A DNA stretch of 64,000 nucleotides from Manganitrophus sp963718695 (GCA_963718695.1 OY970371.1:558001-622000); one strand, 5' to 3'. Shown: positions 51,701 through 60,024, counted from the stretch's first letter. The notes: generated by a model not told the origin, from the sequence alone. A program made the numbers and translations.

Positions 51701-54520
51701 CAGGAGATGTCTGCGGGTGATCCAGATCCGCCCGGCCGTGCGGATGATGGCGTCCAGGCTCAAATAGGCCTCGTAGGGGAGACAGACCAACGTCAGCGCC
51801 GCCTGACTGCAGCAGCCGCGCGCCGAACGGATCGCGGCGGTGAAGTGCTGCCTCCAAAGCAGATCGGTCGGCTTCTGAAACAAATTGAAGAGCGAGGCGG
51901 TCAATGACGGGGTCAGAAGGATTCCGACCACGGAGGCGGTCCAAAACCAGGCCGAGGGGAAGAGGGTCCAGCCAAGGAGCAGCAGGAGGGTCAATGCGGG
52001 CGCGGTCAGGCTTCTCCGAAGGTTGTCGAAGATTTTCCACCGCGACAGTCCGGAGAGCGGATTCTTTTCCCGGCGCCCCTCGGCCCCCGGAACGCGCGGC
52101 AGGAGCCACCCTGCAATCTGCCAATCTCCGCGAATCCACCGATAGCGGCGGTTCATGTCGGCGCTGTACGTCACGGGATCTTCTTCATAGATTTGAGTGT
52201 CGCTTAAGAATCCCGAGCGGGCGTAACACCCTTCCAATAAATCATGGCTGAGGATGCGATTCTCCGGAAAACGCCCCTTCAGCGCCCGCTCGAACGCATC
52301 GACATCGTAGATTCCTTTGCCGATGAACGAGCCTTCCCGGAACAGATCCTGGTAGACGTCGGAGACCGCCCGCGTATAGGGGTCGACGCCCGGTTCGCTC
52401 CCGCACAACCGCGCATAAAACGACGCGTTCGAGCCGGTCAAGCTCGCGGCGACGCGTGGTTGAAGGATCCCATACCCTTCCGTGATCCGCCCTTTCTTCT
52501 CATCATAGGAGGGATGGTTCAGGGGGTGGGCCATCGTTCCGGCGAGCTGCCGCGCCGCATCGCGCGGCAGCTCCGTATCGGTATCGAGGGTGATGACGTA
52601 CTTCACATTCAATAAAACGCCGGTGTCGCCGACGATGCGCGAGAAGCACTCTTTTGGGCCGCCGCGTAAGATCGAATTCAGGTCGGCGAGCTTTCCGCGC
52701 TTCCGTTCGTAGCCCATCCAGACCGACTCCCGCGGATTCCATCGGCGCGGACGATGAAAGAGGAAGAACCGGTCGCCCGCGTCTTCATCCTCCGCGGGGC
52801 GGTACTTCTCGTTCAGGGCGTCGATTTTCTCTTGGACCCGCTGCAGCAACGGCGCGTCCTCGGGAAGGGATTCCTGCGCCGCATCGCTAAAATCGGTCAA
52901 TAGGCCGAAGTGCAGATGCCGGTCGCGATTTGCCAGGAACCGAACTTCAAGCGCCTCGATCAAATCGGAGATGTTTTGAGCGCCGGTCAACAGGGTCGGG
53001 ATCACGGCCAGCGTGCGCGATTGCGAGGGGATTCCTTCGGAGAAGTCCAATTTAGGCAGCGCGTGCGGCGTCGTGAGCAGTGTGGCGAGCCAGTTCACCA
53101 GCGCCACCGCCGGATGACTTGCGCAGAGGATGAGGAGGATGCCGAAACAGGCAAGGGGCCAGCCCGTCACCCCATCGGCATCGGCCCTCACCCATAAACC
53201 GGCGCTGACGATCCCCGTCATCAAGAGGATGGCGCCGATAAAGGAGAGCAGCGGAGAGCGGCAGAACAGGCTCCTCAGGGTTTGCGCCATCGATCGCTTC
53301 GCCCCGGCGGCTTGCTCGAGCCGGGACCGTCCCCGGTCAATCAAATAAAAGCCGACATGCGCCCCCCGGTCGCTTCGTCCATCCCTTGCTGCGCGCTCCT
53401 GGGCGTACTCGATGGCTTTGCGCGCCACCTCGCTCTCAGAGTGCGGCGTGCGCTTTGCGATCTTTTCGACGGCGTGGCGGTAGCGATCGCGGGTCGCAAA
53501 ATCCATCCGGTGATAAACCCCGCCTGGATCTTCGCGAAGGGTCTGTTCCACCAGGCTCATCGTCTCAACGAACGCGCGCCAGTCCATCGCGCCGAGGAAT
53601 CGAAGGCTGCCGATGCTGTTGCCGATCGAGACCTGGTCGGCGGCTTGTTGCTGTGTCTCCGACTGGACCAACTGCTGGATCGTCAGGTGCGATTCGGAGA
53701 GGAGCTGCTCGATCCAGGTGAGCGGCAACGCCAATGCGGCGCTCTGGCCCTGGAGCCGCCGCGCCAGCTCCGCGACAAAAGAGCTCACCGTCGGAGGGCT
53801 CGACCGCGCCATGTCAGCGATCACCATGATTAAACTTTTCGGATCGGTCTCGGCCACCTCCGTCATCCGGTCCGCCCAGGCGTCGGCCAAGTCCCGGTCG
53901 ATCCGGCTCGCGGCGATCCGGGTGCCGACGCGGCGGAGGTTCTCGATGAGGGCAAGGCGAAGCATGATCGGGATCGCCCACAACTCTCCTAACTTCAGGG
54001 GGGTGACGGTCTGATAGGCCGCGATGAAACGGCTGAGGCTCTCCGGATCAACCTTTCCGTCGCCGTGCGAGATCGTCTCCAACGCGATATCGTAAACGCG
54101 GGGAAGCCCGGCCGAGGGACCCTGGGCCAGGCGAGGCAGCTCTTGGCTATAACCCTTCGGCAAATGTTTCTTGGCGGTGCGGATCTGCTCTTCGATGAGA
54201 TAGAAGTTGTCCAGCAGCCATTCTTCGGCGGGGGTAATCCGGCGGTTCTCCGTCGCCGCCGCGGTGAGCAGGCTGCAGACGCCGACCAGGACGGTTTCAT
54301 TTTCGGCCAGCCGTGTCAGAAGCTGGTCCGGAGCGCGCTCCGAAGCCAGCTTGTGGGAGGCGGCGAGACGTTCACCATGCTGATCCATCTGGTCGGCGCT
54401 GAACAATTCCGACCGCAGCGGCGGTTCTTCGTTAAGATATTTTCGGGGAGGGCCGCTTCTGTAAAGGCGTCTCTTCAGACGATGCAACTGCCCGAAGATC
54501 GTTGCGCTGATGTCTTTCAA
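45746..54520 (-). CDS. ndvB: Cyclic beta-1,2-glucan synthase (NdvB-type)
   Basis: A 2924-aa inner-membrane enzyme, typical in size. After an N-terminal cytoplasmic part, membrane helices begin near residue 427. The GT84 glycosyltransferase domain has RPRRWNPRESVWMGYERKRG and the DTDT metal site near residue 643. More helices follow around 850-1000. A glycoamylase-like domain covers about 1100-1560, with MSESGYNMVDVHLNYQYRAF near 1470. Two sugar-binding segments and a GH94 phosphorylase-like domain follow, with GSGDWNDGMNAVGEQGKGES near 2598. It builds, cleaves and cyclises periplasmic glucan used in osmotic adaptation and matrix formation. It lies 87 bp behind a lipoprotein gene with operator G upstream. 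Confidence 0.95.
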   Translation of the reverse strand: MKDISATIFGQLHRLKRRLYRSGPPRKYLNEEPPLRSELFSADQMDQHGERLAASHKLASERAPDQLLTRLAENETVLVGVCSLLTAAATENRRITPAEEWLLDNFYLIEEQIRTAKKHLPKGYSQELPRLAQGPSAGLPRVYDIALETISHGDGKVDPESLSRFIAAYQTVTPLKLGELWAIPIMLRLALIENLRRVGTRIAASRIDRDLADAWADRMTEVAETDPKSLIMVIADMARSSPPTVSSFVAELARRLQGQSAALALPLTWIEQLLSESHLTIQQLVQSETQQQAADQVSIGNSIGSLRFLGAMDWRAFVETMSLVEQTLREDPGGVYHRMDFATRDRYRHAVEKIAKRTPHSESEVARKAIEYAQERAARDGRSDRGAHVGFYLIDRGRSRLEQAAGAKRSMAQTLRSLFCRSPLLSFIGAILLMTGIVSAGLWVRADADGVTGWPLACFGILLILCASHPAVALVNWLATLLTTPHALPKLDFSEGIPSQSRTLAVIPTLLTGAQNISDLIEALEVRFLANRDRHLHFGLLTDFSDAAQESLPEDAPLLQRVQEKIDALNEKYRPAEDEDAGDRFFLFHRPRRWNPRESVWMGYERKRGKLADLNSILRGGPKECFSRIVGDTGVLLNVKYVITLDTDTELPRDAARQLAGTMAHPLNHPSYDEKKGRITEGYGILQPRVAASLTGSNASFYARLCGSEPGVDPYTRAVSDVYQDLFREGSFIGKGIYDVDAFERALKGRFPENRILSHDLLEGCYARSGFLSDTQIYEEDPVTYSADMNRRYRWIRGDWQIAGWLLPRVPGAEGRREKNPLSGLSRWKIFDNLRRSLTAPALTLLLLLGWTLFPSAWFWTASVVGILLTPSLTASLFNLFQKPTDLLWRQHFTAAIRSARGCCSQAALTLVCLPYEAYLSLDAIIRTAGRIWITRRHLLEWSPSSEVNRNRRMDLPASFRAMWIAPMIALATAMGLAIQRPAALAAAGPILILWLASPAVTWWLSRPISRREAQLTAEQTLFLRKISRKTWAFFETFVGPEDHWLPPDNRQEYREAVIAHRTSPTNIGLALLANLSAYDFGYIPAGLLIERTANTLRAMERLERYQGHFYNWYETTSLKPLHPLYVSTVDSGNLACHLLTLRPGLLELLDRPILEARLFQGLHDTFRILVDLSGETAPAALASFETALEASIQSPPTTLAAAWRCLDRLTADASEFAGRLDGPTDRPGEGEATRSDASLWARTLAKQCRAALDELLFLAPWASLGARPGRPAEFPGVEKIPTLRELETLEKTCLPALEQQLGAASSAEERGWLNELRPLIANASRRAAERMAAIESLALLAGDFARIDYGFLFDKTRRLMAIGYNVSERRRDAGYYDLLASEARLCTFLAIAQGALPQESWFALGRLLTRTAGEPVLLSWSGSMFEYLMPLLVMPTYENSLLDQTYRAAVARQIEYGRQRGVPWGMSESGYNMVDVHLNYQYRAFGVPGLGLKRGLSEELVVAPYASVLALMVAPEAACLNLQRLSDEGFEGQYGFYEAIDYTPSRLRRGESSVVVRSFMAHHQGMSLLSLAYLLLDRPMQKRFESNPLFQAALLLLQERIPKATLFHAQATELSESRTASSGPEMPVRVLDTPDTPIPEVQLLSNGRYHVMVTNAGGGYSRWKELAVTRWREDSTCDDRGTFCYIRDVESGQFWSTAYQPTLKKSAHYEAIFSEGRAEFRRRDHDFETHTEMVVSPEDDIELRRVHITNRSRSRRTIEVTSYAEVVLAPAAADALHPAFSNLFVQTEILHPRQVILCTRRPRSPAEQSPWMFHLMASRGGEIGDISYETDRAQFIGRGNSAAAPQALLDASPLSGSQGSVLDPIVAIRYRITLDPEQSAAVDMVTGIGETHDAALGLAGKYQDRRLADRVFDLAWTHSQVVLRQLNATEADAQLYGRLADSVIYAHSSLRADPSVLIKNRRGQSGLWGYAISGDLPIVLLQIADAGNIELVRQMVQAHAYWRLKGLAVDLVIWNEDHAGYRQLLQEQILGLIAAGVEANVVDRPGGIFVRPADQISNEDRILLQSVARVIIADSRGTLAEQMSHRAPAEVRAPRLAPTRTHLASPKRAMEVPRRDLILFNGLGGFTPDGNEYVITTAAGKVTPAPWVNVLANPHFGTVLSESGSAYTWGENAHEFRLTPWHNDPVSDPSGEAVFLRDEESGHFWSPTPLPSRGAGSYVSRHGFGYSIFEHNEDGIDSELTVYVALDASIKFSVLKVRNRSGRPRRLSATGYVEWVLGDLRPKSAMHVVTEVDPNSGALTARNRYNAEFANQVAFFDVDDTTRTVSGDRTEFIGRNGTLRNPAAMTRARLSGKIGAGLDPCAAIQVSFDLADGQEHEIIFRLGVGRDAEDAGRLARRFRGSAAARGALEAVRLHWKETLGAVQVETPDRSLNVLTNGWLLYQTIACRLWARSGYYQSGGAFGFRDQLQDVMALIHTEPRLLREQLLLCAGRQFPEGDVQHWWHPPLGRGVRTHCSDDFLWLPLAACRYVLGTGDTGVLDETIPFIEGRPVNADEDSYYDLPTRSGQTASLYDHCVKAILRGLRFGEHGLPLIGSGDWNDGMNAVGEQGKGESVWLGFFVYDLLLQFARIARLRGDLPFVERCQKEAAQLRLNIERQGWDGAWYRRAYFDDGTPLGSAKNSECQIDSISQSWSVLSGAGEAERARMAMEALDKRLVRREHTLVQLLDPPFDTSDLNPGYIKGYVPGVRENGGQYTHAAIWAAMAFAALGDNARAWELFEMINPLNHAGAPEGVATYKVEPYVVAADVYALSPHTGRGGWTWYTGSAGWMYRLIVESLLGVRLEVDKLSFSPCLPANWDSFKLRYRYRKTIYHMTILQTRVADRKNRAMRVTVDGLEQAEQIVRLVDDRQDHAVEVRIETGPIDL

Positions 54521-54607
54521 TAGGAAGATCTCTTTCCGACGCGATGTCTCGACGACCCGGATGTGGTCCTGAATCGCTCCCCTCCTTCGGATGCATCGCT
54601 CTTTTCT

Positions 54608-54910
54608 TTAATTTTCTGATGACTCCGGATGCTCCCGTTCCGTCGATTCGATTAAAAACTTTCCATCTTTGATTTTTGCTTCCCCTTCCTCAACGTTTGT
54701 TTTTCCCGTTGACATCAGCTCGTCCGCCTGCCGCTGCTGTTCTTCTCCCTTTTTCATCTGCTCTTTGCCGGACTTGACGAGCTCATTGCCCTTATCCCAC
54801 TCGTTCGCGCCACTGCGCATATTGTCGGCAAACGTCGGCTGCTTGCCGGCGCATCCGGCGGCCAGTAAAAGAACAAATGCGATACTTGCGAATTTTATTT
54901 TATTCATCAT
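54608..54910 (-). CDS. Small lipoprotein with coiled-coil
   Basis: A 100-aa lipoprotein. The signal ends in VLLLAAGC (lipobox LAAGC). The mature part is a charged helix with repeats around KGEEQQRQADELMSTGKTNV, likely a coiled coil. No family name is sure. The start is 54910 or 54907. It is the first gene after operator G and precedes the glucan synthase, suggesting a joint envelope function. Confidence 0.85.
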   Translation of the reverse strand: MMNKIKFASIAFVLLLAAGCAGKQPTFADNMRSGANEWDKGNELVKSGKEQMKKGEEQQRQADELMSTGKTNVEEGEAKIKDGKFLIESTEREHPESSEN

Positions 54911-55027
54911 CTTCTCCTAGGTTTTCAGTCTCGTTGCGTTGGTCGTTCGGGAGAATTCATTCTCCTTAGGCGGTTCACCCTCTCTTCTGACGTTTCTTTG
55001 CCGATTTTTTGATAGAACTATTTTCTA

Positions 55028-55070
55028 ATTATGCCTGTAAAGCGGCTTACAGTCTGGTCAAAATCGCTCA
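55028..55070 (-). promoter_or_regulatory. Crp-type class II operator-promoter G (lipoprotein and glucan synthase)
   Basis: On the minus strand the palindrome TGAGCGATTTTGACCAGA starts at 55070, and -10 CATAAT runs from 55033 to 55028 after TTTACAGG; offset 37 bp. Confidence 0.85.
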
Positions 55071-55132
55071 CTTTGGAGCGAGATAGGAAATCATGGTTGG
55101 AAGAAAGCCAAAAGAGAATGTCCCTTCAAAAG

Positions 55133-55175
55133 TGAGCGATTTTGATCAGTAAAAAATTTATTTTACAGTCACAAT
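55133..55175 (+). promoter_or_regulatory. Crp-type class II operator-promoter H (histidine kinase)
   Basis: Palindrome TGAGCGATTTTGATCAGT at 55133-55150 and -10 CACAAT at 55170-55175 after TTTACAGT; offset 37 bp. Confidence 0.85.
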
Positions 55176-55303
55176 ATCATTGCGGGAGAAAGCCTTTTCC
55201 GTAAGAGGACCGGGCTCATGAACGGACGAATCGCGGTTTTCCTCTCGGGTGAAAAAACGGCCTCTGATGGAGTTCTCCAAAAATAGAGAAATGAGGAAAG
55301 AGA

Positions 55304-56971
55304 ATGAATATTTTATTGGTTGATGATCATCCTGAAAACCTGCTTGCGCTGGAGGCGGTTCTCGACGCTCCCGAATATCGCATGGTCCGAGCACTATCCG
55401 GGATGGAGGCGCTGCGGCTCCTCCTTCAAGAGGAATTCTCGCTGATTTTGCTCGACGTTTGCATGCCGGGTCTCAACGGCTTTGAGACTGCTAATTTGAT
55501 CCGGGAGCGGCCTAAGAGCCGGAACATCCCGATCATCTTCATTACGGCGGCCAACAAGAGCGAAGACGATACGGCAAAAGGATACGCGGCCGGGGCGCTC
55601 GATTACATCACCAAACCTTTCAATCCGGATGCCCTTAAAACCAAGGTGGCGGTCCTGGCGGGGTTATTTAAACGGGATGTCATTCCGCAACAAGATGGGA
55701 CCGTGCTTGTGCAGGAGCGAAGGCGCTTGCCCGGCGGAGCAGAGGCGGACCCGCTCACCCCGGAGGAGCAGGACATCAATCAACGGCGCTACCGGAACCT
55801 GGCCAACGCCATTCCCCAGATCGTCTGGATCGCACGGCCGGACGGGGCGATTAGTTTCTTCAGTCACCCGTGGTTCGGCTATACCGGCCTCACATTCGAA
55901 GAGAGCGAGGGGACCGGCTGGACCCAGGCGGTCCATCCGAACGATCGTCCGGCGGTCCTGGAGGGGTGGGCCGAAGCGGTTGCGCAGGAGAGAGACTTTA
56001 ACAAAGAATGCCGCCTGAAACGGGCGGACGGCTCCTATCGCTGGCACCTGATCCGCGCTTTGCCGGAGCGGGATCATCTGCGGAGGGTCCTGGCGTGGCT
56101 CGGGACCGCGACCGACGTGAACGATCAAAAACAGGCGCAGGAGAGACTGCATCAGGTCATCGAGGCATTGGAGCAAAAAAAGATCGAGGCGGAGACGGCG
56201 ACCCGTCTGAAATCGGAATTCGTCTCCTACGTCTCCCATGAGCTGCGCACCCCCGTGAATGCCATTATCGGCTACGGCGCTCTTTTATCGGAAGGGAATT
56301 ACGGCCCGATCACCGAGGAGCAGAAGACTCCGTTCGATGGCATTAAAAGAAACGCCGCGGAGCTTCGTCAGCTGATCGATAATCTTCTCGATCTCTCCAA
56401 AATCGAGGCGGGGAAAATGCCGGCCTCTCTGGAGCCGGTCGATTTAAAGCGCCTCCTCACGGCCACGTTTGAAAATATAAAGCCGATGATCTATGGAAAG
56501 AAGATCGAGGTTGTATGGAAGATTCAGGAGGATTTAAAAATAATCCAAAGCGATCCTTTAAAGATCCGGCAGATCTTTTTGAATTTGATCTCCAATGCAA
56601 TCAAGTTTACAGAGCAAGGGACGATGATCATCTCGGCGCGTAATGCTGAAGGAGGAATTCGCCTTTCGGTCCAGGATACCGGCATCGGAATAGAAGAAGA
56701 GAACCTGGCGATCATCTTCGATGCCTTTCGGCAGATCGAGGGACCGCCGGCCCAGGAGATGGGCGGAAGCGGTCTGGGTTTAACGATTGTCAGGAATACA
56801 GTTGAATCGCTCTGCGGTAAAATCGAGGTCCGGAGCGTTTTTGGAAAAGGATCGACCTTCACGGTTTATTTTCCTGAAAGCCTGTCGGCTCCTCTGAAAC
56901 CGGAGCAGTCTCATCCGAAATCGTTGTCGCTGAATTCCGGTCCGGCTTTCACTGCGGGGTCGGAAAAGTGA
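55304..56971 (+). CDS. REC-PAS-histidine kinase
   Basis: A 555-aa cytoplasmic hybrid protein. An N-terminal receiver (residues 1-120) has ILLVDDHPENLLALEAVLD, phospho-acceptor in ILLDVCMPG and DYITKPF. A PAS domain (about 160-285) includes IPQIVWIARPDGAISFFSHP. The HisKA box has EFVSYVSHELRTPVNAIIGY (His near 313). The ATPase domain has LISNAIKFTEQG, VQDTGIGIEEENLAIIF and GGSGLGLTIVR. The receiver may take signals from another kinase. The next gene overlaps its stop by 4 nt. Confidence 0.95.
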   Translation: MNILLVDDHPENLLALEAVLDAPEYRMVRALSGMEALRLLLQEEFSLILLDVCMPGLNGFETANLIRERPKSRNIPIIFITAANKSEDDTAKGYAAGALDYITKPFNPDALKTKVAVLAGLFKRDVIPQQDGTVLVQERRRLPGGAEADPLTPEEQDINQRRYRNLANAIPQIVWIARPDGAISFFSHPWFGYTGLTFEESEGTGWTQAVHPNDRPAVLEGWAEAVAQERDFNKECRLKRADGSYRWHLIRALPERDHLRRVLAWLGTATDVNDQKQAQERLHQVIEALEQKKIEAETATRLKSEFVSYVSHELRTPVNAIIGYGALLSEGNYGPITEEQKTPFDGIKRNAAELRQLIDNLLDLSKIEAGKMPASLEPVDLKRLLTATFENIKPMIYGKKIEVVWKIQEDLKIIQSDPLKIRQIFLNLISNAIKFTEQGTMIISARNAEGGIRLSVQDTGIGIEEENLAIIFDAFRQIEGPPAQEMGGSGLGLTIVRNTVESLCGKIEVRSVFGKGSTFTVYFPESLSAPLKPEQSHPKSLSLNSGPAFTAGSEK

Positions 56972-57414
56972 AACAGCAACTGATAAAGAATGCAATCGCC
57001 GTTTGGGTCGCAGCAGGATCGATTTTCCTCTCTGCGGTCCCGTCGTTTTCAATGGAAAATGAGAAGGGGGAGGGATCTTCCTCCACCCGTTCGATTCAAA
57101 CGGAAGCACCGCCCGACCGGTCTCCGGTGATGAGCCGTCCCGAACGGAACTGGCGGCGGCGGATCTACTTCAACCCTTCCCTTCAATTTGAAGCGAAAGT
57201 TGAAGCGAAAACCCGCCGGGAAACGATTCCAGCAGAGCGGAAGGAGGCGGCGGTCCGTCTCCATCAGAACATGCTGATCGACCGGTTTCAGGGGGCCGAC
57301 GCTCAAGGACAGGTTTTCCTTTCGTTCTCCGTCGACCGGATCGAACTCATGATGCGAAGCATCGTCGGGGTGGAGGCGCCGGCCGTCGGCTTGGACATGA
57401 CGCCGGAAAAATAA
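56968..57414 (+). CDS. Hypothetical exported protein, 148 aa
   Basis: GTG start at 56968 overlaps the kinase stop (GTGA), implying coupled translation. A signal peptide (VWVAAGSIFLSAVPSFS) is followed by a proline-rich region and RRRIYFNPSLQFEAKVEAKT. No family is recognised. The context suggests a periplasmic partner of the kinase operon. Confidence 0.7.
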   Translation: MKQQLIKNAIAVWVAAGSIFLSAVPSFSMENEKGEGSSSTRSIQTEAPPDRSPVMSRPERNWRRRIYFNPSLQFEAKVEAKTRRETIPAERKEAAVRLHQNMLIDRFQGADAQGQVFLSFSVDRIELMMRSIVGVEAPAVGLDMTPEK

Positions 57415-57430
57415 TGAGGAGGGTTTTACG

Positions 57431-57637
57431 ATGAACAGATCTATCTCGCTCGCCATTTTGGCCGGCGGTATTTTGCTGATCGTTTTCGGGATCGGCGTGT
57501 CACAGTCGGTCAGCTCCGACATTTCTCGGTTTTTCACCGGCTCGCCCACCGAAAAGGCGATCTGGCTGCTGTCCGGCGGCGTTGCCGCGACCGTTGTCGG
57601 CCTGCTGGGAGTGTCGCGCGGATCGACGCAGCGCTGA
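57431..57637 (+). CDS. DUF3185 membrane protein
   Basis: A 68-aa protein of DUF3185: MNRSISLAILAGGILLIVFG, then SVSSDISRFFTGSPTEKAIW and a second helix LLSGGVAATVVGLLG. Two membrane helices flank a short conserved loop. Function unknown. GGAGGG lies before ATG, and it is the third gene of the unit with the kinase. Confidence 0.95.
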   Translation: MNRSISLAILAGGILLIVFGIGVSQSVSSDISRFFTGSPTEKAIWLLSGGVAATVVGLLGVSRGSTQR

Positions 57638-57708
57638 ACGTGCCGGCTTATTCTTACGGATCGGACTCCGAGAGAAGCGGAGTCAAATCGGATGAGGCGT
57701 CGTCGTGG

Positions 57709-59091
57709 TCAAATTCGATAATCTTTCATTTTGTACAGCAGCGACCTGTAGCTGATCTTCAGCGCTTCAGACGCTTTCCTTCGATTCCAATTTTTTTCAG
57801 CCAGCGCCGTCAGGATGGCGGATCGTTCAACCTCCCCCCTTTTTTGTTTTCCGATCTCTTTTAAGGAGAGCGGCCCGGCGAGAACTTCTTGCCCTTCCAG
57901 CGCGATTTTTACGGAAGCGGGCAGAGTCAATTCCTTGAAGACAGACTTTTCATCTTTTAAGACAACGAGGCGTCGCACCATATTTTCCATCTCGCGGATA
58001 TTTCCAGGCCAATGATAATTCATGAACGCTTCGATCAGGAGTTCCGAGATCTCGGGAAGGTCGCTGTGATATTGCCGCTTAAATTTTTTAAAGAAGTGTC
58101 GGCAAAGGAGGGGGATATCGGTCCTCCGCTCGCGCAGGGGAGGGGGGGTAATTTTAACGACATTCAGCCGATAATAAAGATCCTCCCTGAAACGCTTTTC
58201 TTTCATGGCGCGCTCCAGGTTCTGATTGGTCGCGGCGATCACGCGCGCGTCTACTTTTAGCTCCTTTTTGCCTCCCAGTTTTGAGAACGTCCCGTCCTGA
58301 AGAACATGGAGCAGCTTCGCCTGAAGGGCCGGATTCATCTCCGCGATCTCGTCCAAGAAGATGGTTCCCCCGTTCGCCAGCTCGAATTTCCCCATCTTCG
58401 AGCGCCAGGCGCCTGTAAAGGCTCCCTGCTCGAAACCGAACAGCTCGCTCTCCAGAAGCTCCGACGGAATGGCCGCGCAGTTGACCCGGATCAGGATCTT
58501 CTCTTTCCTCAACGAATGACGATGAATTGCACGCGCGATCAACTCTTTTCCCACCCCGCTTTCACCCAAGATCAAAACGGCCGCATCGGTCCGGGCGGCT
58601 TTCTTGACCATCTCATTGATGACAATCATATTCTCATCGATGGTAATAAAATCATCCTTCGCGTTCAACAGTTCACAAGGATCGTCTCCTTCTCGGACCG
58701 GCGCCCCGTTTTCGAACACCCTCCGAAGCGTCACGGAGAACGCTTCATTCTCAAAAGGTTTCGTTACATAGTCCGATGCGCCGAGTTTCATCGCCTGGAC
58801 AACGGTATTGCTTTGTCCCATTGCAGAGAGAATGACGACAGGCAGATCTTTATCGATTTCACGGATCTTCCGGAGCGTTTCCAGGCCGTCCATCTCCGGC
58901 ATCATCATATCCAGGATCACAAGAGATGGAGAAATCTCCCGTTTGAGGAGAGCGATCGCCTCCTCTCCCCCCTCGGCGGAGAGGACCCTGTATCCTTCCG
59001 ACGCCAAGAAGGCCGCCAAATACTGTCGAACCGACTCTTCGTCATCCACGACCAAGATCCATTTTTCTTTTGTGCCTACTTCCGTGTTCAT
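57709..59091 (-). CDS. NtrC-family sigma54 response regulator
   Basis: A 460-aa enhancer-binding protein. The start at 59091 (MNTEVGTKEKWILVVDDEES) is chosen since the longer frame to 59241 crosses operator I. The receiver has VILDMMMPE and DYVTKPFE. The AAA domain shows Walker A GESGVGKELIARAIH, the sigma54-contact loop GAFTGAWR, Walker B GGTIFLDEIAEM and an arginine-finger RFREDLYYRLNV. The Fis-type helix-turn-helix is AEKNWNRRKASEALKISYRS. It activates sigma54 promoters, but none was clearly seen in this window. Confidence 0.95.
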   Translation of the reverse strand: MNTEVGTKEKWILVVDDEESVRQYLAAFLASEGYRVLSAEGGEEAIALLKREISPSLVILDMMMPEMDGLETLRKIREIDKDLPVVILSAMGQSNTVVQAMKLGASDYVTKPFENEAFSVTLRRVFENGAPVREGDDPCELLNAKDDFITIDENMIVINEMVKKAARTDAAVLILGESGVGKELIARAIHRHSLRKEKILIRVNCAAIPSELLESELFGFEQGAFTGAWRSKMGKFELANGGTIFLDEIAEMNPALQAKLLHVLQDGTFSKLGGKKELKVDARVIAATNQNLERAMKEKRFREDLYYRLNVVKITPPPLRERRTDIPLLCRHFFKKFKRQYHSDLPEISELLIEAFMNYHWPGNIREMENMVRRLVVLKDEKSVFKELTLPASVKIALEGQEVLAGPLSLKEIGKQKRGEVERSAILTALAEKNWNRRKASEALKISYRSLLYKMKDYRI

Positions 59092-59207
59092 GACAAAATC
59101 CTTTCCCTCTTCCACCAGAAGAACAACTCTTTCGAAGGTCCGATCGGAAAAAGCGGCCCATCTCTTCACATGACCGTCTATGAAAACGATATGTTTTCTT
59201 TCGTCAC

Positions 59208-59250
59208 ATTCTATCGATAGAACAGCTTGAGGTCTGATCAAAACTGCTCA
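59208..59250 (-). promoter_or_regulatory. Crp-type class II operator-promoter I (NtrC-type regulator)
   Basis: On the minus strand the palindrome TGAGCAGTTTTGATCAGA starts at 59250 and -10 TAGAAT runs from 59213 to 59208; offset 37 bp. Confidence 0.82.
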
Positions 59251-59278
59251 ATTTCATCAATCAATTTGGATGCAAGAT

Positions 59279-59321
59279 TGAGCAATTTTGATCGGATTGC
59301 ATCGATTGTTACAGTCATAAT
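59279..59321 (+). promoter_or_regulatory. Crp-type class II operator-promoter J (zinc-ribbon and response regulator)
   Basis: Palindrome TGAGCAATTTTGATCGGA at 59279-59296 and -10 CATAAT at 59316-59321 after TTACAGT; offset 37 bp. It is divergent from operator I, with centres 44 bp apart. Confidence 0.85.
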
Positions 59322-59421
59322 AGAGTGAATGCCGAACGACCTGAGGGGATCGGGCCGGAATGGATCGGCGTTTTGCAATGAACAAGAGCGCTCCGCCAGA
59401 TGCCAGGGAGGTCTCCCGTCA

Positions 59422-59637
59422 ATGATCTGTCCGAAATGTAATACCCGGCAATACCTGGAAGGGGTCTACACCGATCAGGGAACGCGAACGGTCTGGAGAT
59501 GCTTTGGATGCGAGCATTCGATCGATCCGGTCTTCCTTCTTAGGAAAGGAGGGCGGGAGAGAAAGGGGATGCGCGGGACCCGGCGTCTATTATTTTTCTG
59601 TTTTATCCATAGGACAAAAAGGTCATCCCATGTCTAA
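59422..59637 (+). CDS. Small zinc-ribbon protein
   Basis: A 71-aa protein. The start MICPKCNTRQYLEGVYTDQG at 59422 follows GGGAGG; the frame is open upstream to 59329, exactly at the predicted transcript start, but has no ribosome site there. CPKC and CFGC form a zinc-binding knuckle pair. It overlaps the start of the response regulator by 8 nt, so translation is coupled. Confidence 0.75.
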   Translation: MICPKCNTRQYLEGVYTDQGTRTVWRCFGCEHSIDPVFLLRKGGRERKGMRGTRRLLFFCFIHRTKRSSHV

Positions 59638-59992
59638 AAGGATTTTAATCGTAGATGATGATCCGGACAGCCGCACGATTTTGACTTGTATCCTGGAAGG
59701 CGACGGATATGAGGTCGGAGTTGCAAAAGATGGATTCGAGGCGCTCCGGGAGATCGGGGATCACCCCCCGGATTTGGTTCTTTTGGATGTCATGATGCCG
59801 GGAAAGAATGGCTTCGAGGTCTGCGAGTCGGTCAAGCGCAATCCCAAAATGAGTCACATCCCCATTGTCATGATCAGCGCAAAATCAGACCCGATTTCTC
59901 AAGAGCAAGCGTTGAGTCTTGGGGCGAGTGATTATTTGACCAAGCCGATAAACCCTTTTGAAGTTTTAGATCGCGTGATAAAGTTTTTATAG
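59630..59992 (+). CDS. Single-domain response regulator (CheY-like)
   Basis: A 120-aa receiver starting MSKRILIVDDDPDSRTILTC. It has the acidic DDD cluster, phospho-acceptor Asp in LVLLDVMMPG, Ser/Thr in MISAKS and Lys in DYLTKPINP. No output domain follows. The nearby kinase genes at 55304 and 60025 are candidate partners. Confidence 0.95.
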   Translation: MSKRILIVDDDPDSRTILTCILEGDGYEVGVAKDGFEALREIGDHPPDLVLLDVMMPGKNGFEVCESVKRNPKMSHIPIVMISAKSDPISQEQALSLGASDYLTKPINPFEVLDRVIKFL

Positions 59993-60024
59993 AGACGCAT
60001 CCGTCCGACGCCGCTTTCGCATCT

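Larger units (their letters stand above)
54911..55303. other. Divergent regulatory region with two operators
   Basis: The gap between the lipoprotein/glucan synthase unit (minus) and the histidine kinase (plus) carries one operator for each direction, centred 78 bp apart. No gene was seen within it. Confidence 0.8.

Noticed and set aside
58306..59220. 304-codon plus-strand frame opposite the NtrC-type regulator
   Set aside because: Antisense shadow; it also crosses the promoter of the real gene.
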